Shown here: positions 22,674-33,215 of the stretch, in pieces
Layout of the letters: every line of letters begins with the position of its first letter
Numbering within the stretch: position 1 is the stretch's first letter
Assembly (NCBI RefSeq): GCF_036785885.1
Contig: NC_092323.1
Span: 7,882,501 to 7,946,500 of the forward strand
Origin: Coffea arabica
Lineage: Eukaryota > Streptophyta > Magnoliopsida > Gentianales > Rubiaceae
DNA: 64,000 nt
Direction of reading: 5' to 3'
Notes under the pieces: model-generated
What the model was told of the DNA's origin: nothing
The model's input: only the letters and a program-made list of their open reading frames with translations
Database searches by the model: none
Translations under genes and position numbers: made by a program

Positions 22674-22982
22674 CTATAGTACAGTATAGTCCTGCTGACA
22701 AACTGGATACGCAAATGAAGGAGGACAATTAGCGAAAGTGGAGAAGGGACCTACACAGGAAAGACATTGGGGTTTGGCTAGCGAATCAGCACACGCATTT
22801 GCTCCCCGAAACACATGTTTCGACGGAAGCTGCTTGGAACCGAACCTGCAAAGAGATAGATTGACATCAAAGGAACTTCCAGTGTTGTTAGAGTTGAATA
22901 AGTCGACAAAATCGGAACAATCAACAGTCTTCAACTGAATATTAAGATTAGGTGCAAGTTCCAGCCTGAGCTTACCAACCAT
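22674..22982 (-). pseudogene. RNase H-domain fragment of a LINE retrotransposon
   Basis: The minus-strand frame contains HVFRGANACADSLAK, close to the HxxREANxCADxLAK signature ending the RNase H-like domain of plant non-LTR retrotransposon polyproteins. The preceding residues (LVGKLRLE-like, then TVDCSDFVDLFN) fit the domain. Reverse transcriptase and a start are absent, so this is a remnant of about 100 codons. Confidence 0.7.
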
Positions 22983-23829
22983 TGGACTTTGGTTTTATGA
23001 TTGGGAAAACCCTCCAATGAATCAAGTTAAGGGTTCAAATTCCGCCTACTGCACTACATTAAAAAGGGAATAGAGTGCTTTTAAAAAAAAAAAAAATTTC
23101 AATCCAAAAGTAGAGTAGATTATTTACGTTAATTAGGAAAGAAAAAAAAAAAAAGGAGAAAGCTTCATTCTGGCCTTCTCATTTACAAATTTCCCTTCTT
23201 ATTCCGTGGCCCTTTGAGATTCCTTGCATGCCAATGTCATTAGGGCCTATATGTTTGACAACAAAAGTGTCAAAAGATCGGAAACTCTGATAAAATAAGA
23301 ATCATTAGAACATTTTATTTGATTCATTAGCATTACAGCACCAAAAGAATATGTACTTGCTCTCAATTTTACATATGCTTCCAAAAGTAGGAAATTTATT
23401 TACTCACACCTAATTAAATTAGGGTAATCTTTCAATTTTCTTTTGGGTTTTGGGTTAGTCTTTCATTATTTTTTTATTGGTCTACCCTAAGCCAAGAAAT
23501 TACTTGAAAGAAATGGTTGCTTTCTCTGGCAAGTAGAAACTAAGGTTTTTTTTTTTTTTTTTTTTTGTTGTTGGGGGGGGGGGGGGGGGGGGGGGATGAT
23601 GAAAATGACAAACGAATCTAATATGTTTTATTCGAGTGAGCAAGATGATAATTCTGCAACAACAAACTACACTAGGCAAAAAAAATGGCGGTTAAAGTTA
23701 TGCTATACGTAACATCCAAATGTATTGTCCTTTTACTTGAATAATTAATGGTTACTCAATAATAATCTGCTTCAATGGCATGCATGATTACAGCTACAAG
23801 TATTTTTAGCGTATAGAAGACGGTCTGGG
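22983..23829. other. gene-free stretch with a T-run/G-run
   Basis: No gene recognised. A ~21-nt T-run (23546-23566) is followed by GTTGTT and 23 consecutive G (23573-23595). Confidence 0.6.
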
Positions 23830-23837
23830 GGCCAGAT

Positions 23838-24231
23838 TAGGGGTGCAAACGAACCGAACTCGAGTCGAGCTTTGGCTAATCGAGCCGAGCTCGAGTTAAT
23901 TTTGTGAAGCTCGAACTCGAGCTCGAGCTCGAGCTCGAGTCAAATTCGAGTCGAGTTCGAGCTTAAAAAATAAAAAAAAATAATTATTATTATTTTATTT
24001 TTAAAACATAAAAAATAATTTTTTTAAAAAAATGAATAAAACAATAATTTTTTTAACAAATAATAAAATATTAGAGATATATATGTAATTTTACTATTAA
24101 AATAAAAAATAAAAAAATATATAATTGAGCTCGCGAGCCGCTCGCCTCACGAGCCAACGAGCTTAATGTTTTTGAGCTCGAGCTCGTATTCGAGCCGGCT
24201 CGCGAGCGGCTCGATTCGCGAAACACCCCTA
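23838..24231. mobile_element. hAT-type miniature element, GAGCTC-rich (394 bp)
   Basis: Starts TAGGGGTG and ends CACCCCTA as perfect 8-bp inverted ends. It is flanked by identical 8-bp direct repeats GGCCAGAT at 23830-23837 and 24232-24239, the hAT superfamily TSD length. Both sub-terminal regions are filled with GAGCTCG/TCGAGC motifs around an AT-rich core. There is no coding capacity. Confidence 0.92.
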
Positions 24232-24239
24232 GGCCAGAT

Positions 24240-27200
24240 AACTAGCTCAACCCGTTCCAGAGAGTGTGGATCCTTGAGTCTTCTTTACGCTTCAACCAAC
24301 CAGCTATCAGCTTATGGACCGACCTTTTTTTCTTTTTTTTTGGGGGGGGGGGGGGGTGGGGGAAGGGGTACCATGCAATGCAGTACTAGGTTTTGAACAA
24401 ACTAGCTCAAAAAGAAGAAGCCAAGTTGTCATCTAAAGCTTTCGTCGGTACAAATAGTCTTTCGATGTAAATATTCCAAAGCAATCAAACGGACCTTAAG
24501 CGTTGATCAACGTAATGCTGAGAGGAAAAGTAAAAGCGCAGAGCTGGAATCCAGTCGAGTGTTGATCTTGATCCATCCAACTCAAACACAATTGCTGCCA
24601 GTGGTTTTAATGCAATGGACTGTGGCTTTGATTCATTGAACAATGGTGCGCTGAATTCCTTTTTTAATTGCAGCCTCCAATTGTTTTGGAAAAATTGAAC
24701 GCTAAAATTGATCAAAATTGACATTAGACGTACTTCCAAAAAATTTCTATATCTTACCAACTAATCCTACAACACCGGATTGATGATTGCAATCAGTGGG
24801 GACGGCTGTTGAAACCACAAGCCAACTACCGTACTGATAAGATAGAGAGTTTCCTCTCATTTCGGTCAGATCGTTTTACATGTTTATAAAATCGGAAGGT
24901 TTCCTTTCCACTGAAAATGTTCATGCATCGACTGACTATTGGAGATGCTCTTGTGGCCAAGCACAAAAGCAAGAAAATATAAAGAAGCCACGTGGATGGC
25001 GTGCCGGCTCGAAGAGGATACAATGCTGACCGATGCCATGTTGACTTCAATTTGTTCCTTTTACTGTGTGTATATTTATGTATATACACGTATGCTTGCA
25101 CACGTCAATCGATCAGCATCCATTTTTTTTTCATCGGTGATAATAATATTTATATAATTTATTTTTTTTTTATTCTAAGAAAAGGAGGAACCTAACCTAT
25201 GGAATGAAGTCATAGAAGTAGTAAGCCACAAATACTGACCCGTAGAAGGCAAGATTTGAATTCTTGACTTTTCACCCGTAACCAATACTTAAAGTCTTGG
25301 TATTGAATCGATCATCAGTCTTGGAATGATTCATTCCGACTGTTTATCAATTTTCTTCTCCAAATCACTGTTGCTGAACACATTATAAAAAAAAACCCAG
25401 TTAATAGTTGATTCATTTGGAAAATGATATTCACATTTGAATATTAGCATTTTGCATTCCAGTCCAATTACTCGATAATATACTTTCAAAAAAAAAGTGT
25501 GAAAAGTTAATTTGAGAGTGCGGATATCACTTCTTAATACTTTTTTGTTAAGAAAGCTTGTTGACATGTGTCCTTAGGAGTTTGAAGTAGGGCAAGAGGG
25601 CACGGCACGCCAATGTAAGTCCGCTAGAGGGGCGGCAATGACATAAAATGGAATCAAAATTGCATTTTATCAAATCATTTTTTGTGGGGCAGAAACTGTG
25701 AATTTTTCAAGTTTTGAAGTGGGTTCATCACAACCAATCAGTGTACGCACAATTCAAGAATAAAGAAGCCATGGGGGACACCGCGAATCTAGTTGGTACA
25801 TCCATTACTAATCTAGCTTGAATTGTTTAATCTTAAGCTAATATAATCAAGGTGGTTGAGATCAACTTGGAGCAGCATGCACAACAAGTTTTATTGTAGC
25901 GGCAGTGTAAAAAATTCTTATTTATTGACCGACTTTTGGTTTCTTTAAGCCGTGAGTGAAGGAAGGAAATAGAAGAGCGTTAAAGTTACCGCCAAAACTC
26001 ATTAGGACAGTCAAACCCATTTTCATTACTGGCAAAATTGTAACTCCCCAAAGTCAAATGTTTCTATCCATTTGTATCCATCCATTAACAACGCCAAGAC
26101 TACTAGAAAACCATTAAATAGCTGCATGTGATTCTGATGTTCCTGAGGCTATTTTTTTTCTTCCGAAAACTCAGCGGCCGCCCACAGGCACAGCTGGCCT
26201 TAACCAACTCTAGTACCGGTTGAAATTTTCTGTGTCACTACTCGAGTATGTCAAATTCAGTGTCAATCCCACTAATCACGTGATGGTAGAAGAAATTTAA
26301 ATAAACAACATATGACAAATTAAATAAATAGGATACTTGGCATAAATATAGAAGTGACACTGAATTGTCATTAGAAAAGTGGCACTGAGGATCCTGTGTG
26401 CTCTAGTACCACCGGGGGTGCTGTGACTGAAACAAACAAACTTTTTTTTTTTTTTGATGAATTGCTAAATTTTCGTATTAGCATGATACTACTATTGTTA
26501 ATTAAAGATAATTATCTAACTTGGGACCTTTCAGCCGACTTTGAGTGAGATGTACTTTGAAAAGTAATTCTGGTAAAATGTTGAGTACCAGTAGTAATAC
26601 TTAAAGGAGGAGTAGAGTAGTTTTGGATTATTTTAACAATTTTTGGTGATTCCTTTTAAGAGCCCTTTTTCTTTAAAAGATATTCATCACACAATGGATC
26701 TAAGGTTTCTGTATTCGAGGGCAGCTTATAAAGTTTTCTGCATTAATAAAGGCGTAACAGTCCAAGCTTATGGGATAAGCATGAGAGACTGACCGGGTAC
26801 CGGTGAAACCAATAGCCCACTGCCCAAGTTGAGCGCCCACAGACCGGAGCAGCAAAACCAGAAACCAGTCGTCTGTTTTCACTCCGCCCCAGAAGAGCTG
26901 GTTTCTTACTTTTCGTTGAACACGACCTCCCGAAAACCAGGAGCGAGCACGGTGGGGCCACCCCCGTGTGCTGTTAGTGGGTCCTCGTCCTCCACGATAT
27001 GTGGCGATTCGACCGCTCTCTGACAACTCCACGTGCTAACCACGCGCTCGTGGTTTTTGTTCCCACTGCCACTTGCATGGCACTTCCCCCAATGCTCCCT
27101 CAAACTCCTCCACCTGTGTATCTTTCCCTTCCCCCACTAGCATTAACTTTCTCAAAATTCCCATTTATAGGCTTCAGGTGACGCCTCGTTTACCGTGATC

Positions 27201-28900
27201 AAGAAACTCCCCCCACTTCAATAATGCTTTTTCAAGCAAGTGGAATTGGGGCAGGGATGAATTTGGATTGGTTGGATCGAGAAAGTACGAGCAAGGGAGT
27301 TCGAATCCACTTGTACTAATAAAAAAATTTAGAAAAAAAGCAAGTGAGATTGGATTTGCAACTTTGGAACTACACTTTTCGGGTCAATGCCAATATGTCC
27401 CTCAAGTATAATATATTTTGATATGCCCTTTACAACTAATTGCAATTGTAATTGGAATTAGAAATGAGAGAGTGTAAGTGAAATATCTCGTTTTCAAACC
27501 CTTCTACTTATATTAAAAGAAAAGGTGGAATCAGAAAATTTCCTTTAAGAGAACTTCAATTAAATCGATAAGTATATAATATAGAATATTTTTCATTTTC
27601 TGTAGGAGCAAAAAATTAAATTTATAAAAAAGATTGAAAATTTTAAATTTTAATGAAGAAAAACTTAATTTGTTAAAAATTGGGAACCATCCCTACTTCT
27701 GTCTCTAATTATAATATTTTTTATACTACTACAATTTCTCACACATTATCAAGCTTAATTTCCTTTGAGAATTCTGATCCAACAAAATCACATGTCTCGT
27801 GACTTTCTTCCTTTTTGGACCGAGGTTAATCTTCCTTTTATCAATTAATTATTATCCACAAAAGAGTATATAAATTCCTATGGAGGTTGATCTTTTTATT
27901 ATCTGATGATCTTCTTATTACATGTGAACAGGCGTGCTATGCCAAGATAATGTTTTCTTTACGTTAGCTTATTCAAAATTGGAGTTGGGGCATTCCTTTT
28001 GTTTGAAGAGAAGACTAAGAATGCGTTTGATAAAATGAAAATATGAAATCAAAAGTTTAAAATACGAGATCTAAAACTATTAAATTACTTAACTGTCAAT
28101 TATTGAAATACTAACATTTAAGCGTATTTTGCATTAAGTGATAAGTGAGTAACTAATCATTTATTGTTTTGATTAAATTTTATCTAAGAAATTCATAACT
28201 GTTAAATTAATTAAGATGTTCTATTTTTTTTTATCTTCAAGCACTTCTGAACATTTTAAAATTTGAATATATTAAATTTAAGTATTGAATTAAGTTATCA
28301 AATATTTGTTGAGTGTTTTGATTTAAAAATAATAAGATTTGTTATATATTTTTAAGTGAAAAACTCTTGTATTTATATATTGGATTTGTTTCAAATCAAA
28401 GCATGCTAAAGTCTTGTGCTACCAAAATTTTTAGAAATAATGCAGTAAGTTATAAACTGATTTGATCAATGTATCATAATTTGATAGACCTTACTGAAAC
28501 ATTTGCAAATTACATTCAGTCCAAAGGGGGCATGTTTGCAATTAACCCTTGATTCCATAGCCCTTGGCCTTGCTGAGGGAGGCAACTTGGCAAAAACATA
28601 CCAATGGGGGGACTCTATTGGAATCTGATGATTGGGAAGTGAGCACACGCGGCACCAGTGCAAGTGTTATTGTGAATAGTTAGTTCAAGGTTTCTTTTTT
28701 TAAAGGAAATTTGAGCGAAGGTGCAGCCCCCAATTCCACGAATATGGAAAACCTGGGGTTTAGACTACCTCTATTTTATTTTTCTCCATCAAACAACTGC
28801 GGCCTCTAGTAATGAACTAGCTGACCGGTACCGCCCCAATTAATCCCAGCGGCTTCCCTCCCCAGCATACAGGCACGATACCTCTTCAACACGTTACAAC
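24240..28900. other. 4.7-kb gene-free region
   Basis: No gene recognised. 26750-27130 is clearly more GC-rich than its surroundings and contains CCACGTG (about 27031) plus short open frames without family resemblance. 25140-25330 may be a decayed minus-strand SINE: a T-run, then a B-box-like TTTGAATTCTTGAC. The rest is AT-rich. Confidence 0.4.
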
Positions 28901-28909
28901 TAGTCCTCC

Positions 28910-28918
28910 TATATATCT
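28910..28918 (+). promoter_or_regulatory. probable TATA box of the LBD41-type gene
   Basis: CTATATATC lies about 190 bp upstream of the LBD start and is followed by a pyrimidine-rich leader (CATCTCTTCTTCTCCCC) typical of a plant 5' UTR. Confidence 0.5.
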
Positions 28919-29104
28919 CGCCCAAGTCCTCAAACTATTACTTACCTCATTAAACATCATCTCTTCTTCTCCCCTAAAAACTTCTACTACTACTCATCTG
29001 GTATCTATTTCTTGTCTTTTTCAAAAAATTTTTTTTTGGGGGGTGGTTCAATCTATTATTTATCAGTTAGGCTGTTAAACGTGGAGTGATCATCATCAGC
29101 AAAA

Positions 29105-30094
29105 ATGCGGATGAGTTGCAACGGATGCAGAGTCCTCCGGAAAGGCTGCAGCGAGAACTGTAGCATCAAACCATGTCTTCAGTGGATCAAAAGCCCCGAG
29201 TCCCAAGCCAATGCCACTGTTTTCCTCGCCAAGTTCTACGGCCGCGCCGGCCTCATGAACCTCATCAACGCCGGCCCTGAACACCTCCGACCTGGTTAGT
29301 TCACCTGCATGCATATATGTTTATATATATATATAAATATATATATATCTACGTGGCATTTTATTTTGTAAACCTTTTTGGCTAATTTAAGCTCTTAATT
29401 CTGTACAGCGATATTCAGATCATTGTTGTACGAGGCTTGTGGAAGGATCGTGAACCCGATATATGGATCGGTCGGATTGCTGTGGTCAGGAAACTGGCAG
29501 CTTTGTCAGAACGCTGTGGAGGCTGTTCTGGAAGGAGCTCCGGTGAGCCAGATTGAATCTGAAGCGGCTGAGACCAACAATGGGCCTCCTTTGAAGGCTT
29601 GCGACATTAGGCACGTGAACAAGAATGAAAAATCAGAGGGGTCGGGTGGTCTGCACCGGGTCAGGACCGGGTGCCGGTTCAAGAGGTCCGCGGTCAACAA
29701 GCCGAAGGTGGTAGCTAAGGGTTGGGTGGGTTCGGGCGATGATGAATCGGCTCATGAGGAGGGGAACCGGTCCACCAGCCATGAGTCGTCGTTGAGCCAC
29801 CAGTCTGAGGCTGCAAGGAATGTGGAGGGAGAGAGCCAGGACACAGAGAGCTTGGCTTCTGAGGAGACGGGTGAGGCCGAGGCCGGGGCTTTGGAGAGAG
29901 CGGAACCGGAGTTGAGTTCAGAAAAGGACGAGCGAGCCGGGGATGGCGAAATTGAGCTGGAGCTAACTTTAGGATTGGAGTCGACGCATTCAAGAACTCA
30001 TGGCGTCAAGGCGAAGGAAGTAAGCAAGCGGATTCATGAGCACGCTGCTTTTTCGGTCGACGGAGTTTGCAGGATGGAGCTGGGGTTGGACTGA
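29105..30094 (+). CDS. LBD41: LOB-domain transcription factor, class II, LBD41-type
   Basis: Plant-specific nuclear DNA-binding protein. Exons 29105-29294 and 29409-30094 (GT..AG, phase 1) encode 291 aa from [11 protein letters not shown]. The LOB zinc-finger-like motif CX2CX6CX3C is formed by Cys5, Cys8, Cys15 and Cys19. The GAS block follows ([18 protein letters not shown]), then [24 protein letters not shown] and [12 protein letters not shown]. As in class II members, there is no full leucine-zipper coiled coil. Downstream motifs specific to the LBD40/41/42 clade are [17 protein letters not shown] and EGESQDTES. Near the C-terminus, [11 protein letters not shown] contains an LxLxL EAR-type repression motif, and the protein ends RMELGLD. 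Class II LBDs act in nitrogen, anthocyanin and low-oxygen responses; which applies here cannot be told. The symbol reflects the clade, not proven orthology. Confidence 0.93.
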
Positions 30095-31457
30095 TCGGCT
30101 TGAAGACTTGATCAGAAAGCCGGGCGGTTGATAGTTTTGGTGGCTCGTTCATATCAAACTTCTTCTTCTTTTGTCTTATTTGTTTTGAGGAGTAATATTT
30201 TTGTAAGTTGTACAACTTTTGCTTTGCAGCAGGTTGGAGTCTTTTTGGGCTTTTTGTTTACCTTTTTTTTTTATTTTTTCACTTTCCTTGACGTAAAGAG
30301 AGAGAGAGAGAGAGAGAGGGGGTGGGGGGGGGGAGTTGTACAGGGATGAGTGAATATGTACGTATACACAAGGGTATAAAATGGGTAGAAGGAAAAAAAA
30401 AAATAGACAGACGGCTTGCTTTGCAAGAAAATCTTCTTCAAAGCCCGTAGTCTTGTCTTGATTACGTAGTAGAATATTTATTTTCCATCATTATTAGTTT
30501 ATTTATTACTAATTCATGTCTGAACAAAATCCTTTACTATCTACCCATCGATGAAAGAATCCTTTATTTATTATCTAATGTTTATTTACTTGAAAAAGTT
30601 TTCAACCTATTGATGCATCAAGTGCCCGTGGAAAAAAGGGCAGTTTATACTTGGTAACTAAACCATCGACAGGTCATCTGATTACCGTGAAAATGCAGAG
30701 ATGATTTGCATGGAAGTTTATTTTTTTTTTGTTTTTTGGATTGTTTACTCTTCTTACAGAAGCTTATGGATTTCCTGGCCTTGCGTCCTTCTTTATGCAA
30801 TACATTGTACATGGGGCAAAGTTCTATCCAAGGTTCGTTTGGGTTGTAACTTTTCAAGAGTTTTTTTTGAAAAGAAATTGAGATAACTACTCAGAATAGC
30901 CTATTTATACAATTTTTCAAGAGTTTTTTTCGGTTTTTTTGAGAGGGAGGAGGGGGGGGGGAATTGAGATAACTACGGAAAATAACTTATTATTTCTTTC
31001 CAAATCTTTTAATGTTGCAACTTGCAAATTTGTGTAAAGAAAATTAACCTTCTTATTTTTATTTACTGTATTTTCTACACTTTACTTCCCTTTAGGCTTT
31101 CCTAGAAGTCCACGTGTACAAGCAAATCAACTAAGTGTACAATCAATTGGATAAGTCACTGAACCAAAAAAAAAAAGTACGGATCATAAATCTAGTGCAG
31201 AAAGAACTCTTCATTAGGTGTCAGAACTTTCCTGTGAAAAATGAGAAACCTTTTTTTTTTTAAAAAAAAAAAATATATATATATATATGACTATTTTCAT
31301 CGAGCGAAAATTATGTCGATTGCTCATCCATGGACAAAAAAGAAGTCTTTGAAGTAGAAGCATCCCCTGACAGTGCAAGGGGTAAATAGGTGTAAGTTTC
31401 TTCTTAAAAGCAAGCAGCACTGCTTCTTCATATACATCAACTCTCCCAACGTTGATC
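30095..31457. other. LBD 3' flank, gene-free, with (AG)n microsatellite
   Basis: Contains the LBD 3' UTR and an (AG)n tract at about 30297-30318 followed by G-rich sequence. No further gene is seen. Confidence 0.5.
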
Positions 31458-31620
31458 TGTTTGGATTGTGAATTATTAGAGATATTTTTACTGTAGCACT
31501 TTTTGTGATGTGATGTATGTGAGATAAAAAGATAATTGAGAAGGTAAAAAGGTGTATTGGAAATTATAATGATGATGTAAGCAAATAAATTTGGAGAAAT
31601 AAAGCCCAATCCAAACAAAC
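31458..31620. mobile_element. miniature inverted-repeat element (MITE), copy 1 of a three-member family
   Basis: The ends are inverted: TGTTTGGATTG at the left and CAATCCAAACA at the right. The interior carries the block TTTTTGTGATGTGATGTATGTGAxATAAAAAGATAATTGAGAA, also found at 41097-41262. No coding capacity; no clear TSD. Confidence 0.65.
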
Positions 31621-31950
31621 CTACAAGAATGGTTTAAAGTGAGTGATTAATTTATAGTTTGGCCCCGCTTAAACCATTTATATGTCGTAGTATTTCAATT
31701 TTTTGGAAACTTTTTTTATCTCTCAATTTGAATTGTTCTTAGCTGGGGACATTATGGGGTAAATTTTGCCATTTTACTTCATGGATATAACATTATGGAG
31801 TATAATTTAGTGATTAGGATTGAAATCTCGATGTCCAAATCCTCCTAGTTTCTTGCCGTGTTTTAAATCCCATCCTTTTCCCCCGCTGTAATTTTTATTT
31901 TTATTTTTCTAAATAGCATCCTCATATATGTTTGCCTAAGTAGCCTGCCC

Positions 31951-31953
<3 letters not shown>

Positions 31954-31983
<30 letters not shown>
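31954..31983. repeat. (AT)15 microsatellite
   Basis: Uninterrupted AT dinucleotides upstream of the KH-domain gene. The rest of 31621-32100 shows no gene. Confidence 0.95.
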
Positions 31984-31986
<3 letters not shown>

Positions 31987-32379
31987 GATCCGGACTATCG
32001 TTTACCCGATTTTCCGGGAACCCCAAAGATCCATTTGCCATTAATACCAATTTCCATTTCTATTGGCCCATTAATAGCAAGTTATTGGACCCACGCCCAC
32101 TGCGCATCGACGTAAGTAAAGCAAATTGCAGGCCAACCAAAGCCCTACTGTCTCTTTCCCTTTCTCCCTGTCCGGCCTTTTTCCCCGTTTTCAGACTACA
32201 CAACACCTCAGTGGTTTCTTCTGGTTCTCCTTTCCAAAACCAAACCCCATGGAGCAGGAGCTCAGCAAGCACCAATCCCCTCGCCTTTACCACCAAAAAT
32301 ACACCTCAAAACCCTCACTCAAAAAACACCGCATTTTAGAGTAGGAAATTTAGTCCGACTCCTTCGTCGACTCCTGGGT

Positions 32380-33125
32380 ACGTATCCTAGTTGGTGTTTT
32401 TATTTGTTATTTTATTCTTCTTTTTGTTTTAAATAATTTTCACCGGTTAAGAAAATTAAACCTAGCTCCTCGCAAATGAGTTGTTCGATGCTGGTTTATG
32501 GATTTCCCCCCCCCTTCTTTTCGTTGTTAGCTTAGAAAGTGGGTAATTATCTAAAAGCTCAGCTCAATCGAGCATTGGTATTCTTCCCGTTTTGCAATTT
32601 GAACAGACTATTTGTATTTATCTGCTCTTGTTCATTTTAATTCGAGCTTTTTGCATGAAAAAAAATAGAAAATATAATAACTCTAGTATTTAATTGACTT
32701 CACAGCCGTTGGAATCTAAAATTCTGCCCTTTTTGGGATCATAGGGCGAGGCTATCGCCAAATTAATATTACTTGGAATTCGTTTATGTTTGCTGTCCAT
32801 AAATTCTTTCGCAACGGTGTGCGAGAAGCCCTGGAGGTTTGAAATGTCCATTTGACGGTATACATTTCGGTTTTTGGTTTTTGTCACTTAATCGGTTAGA
32901 CTTATAGACGCGAGTGCAGCTTTGATTCTGTTAAGAAATCGGGCTTCTATTACTCTAAATCGACTGATAAGCTATGAAAGTATGGTCAGTTTACAGCTGG
33001 ATGATTTCGTGATATGGGCGCCTGATGCTGATCATTAGCTTTTTTTTTTTTTTTTTGTATTAATCTATGCGAAGAGCTAATTTTATCCCCTTCTTGCTGA
33101 TGTCGATGGCTTCCTTATTAACAGG
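32380..33125 (+). other. putative 5' UTR intron of the KH gene
   Basis: A strong donor (CCTGG|GTACGT near 32379) and an acceptor (TTATTAACAG ending at 33125) would remove this stretch. That leaves a leader from about 32100 joined to 33126-33215 before the ATG at 33216. Inferred only from splice signals. Confidence 0.45.
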
Positions 33126-33215
33126 TTGTGCCACTCGAATAAGTTTTGCTGTAAACTCATACCCCAGAAGAAAAATAAGTAACTTTTGCTGTAGCAGTTG
33201 TATATTAGTTGAATC

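Noticed and set aside
23880..24200. Dense GAGCTC/TCGAGC palindromes considered as a regulatory cluster
   Set aside because: Exact 8-bp TSD and inverted ends show they are the sub-terminal repeats of a hAT miniature element.
26700..27103. Several overlapping open frames of 60-110 codons in the GC-rich island
   Set aside because: Frames exist on both strands with no recognisable domain, good start context or splice continuity.
29715..29993. Pro-rich minus-strand open frame opposite the LBD gene
   Set aside because: Antisense of the LBD Glu/Gly-rich linker; low complexity.
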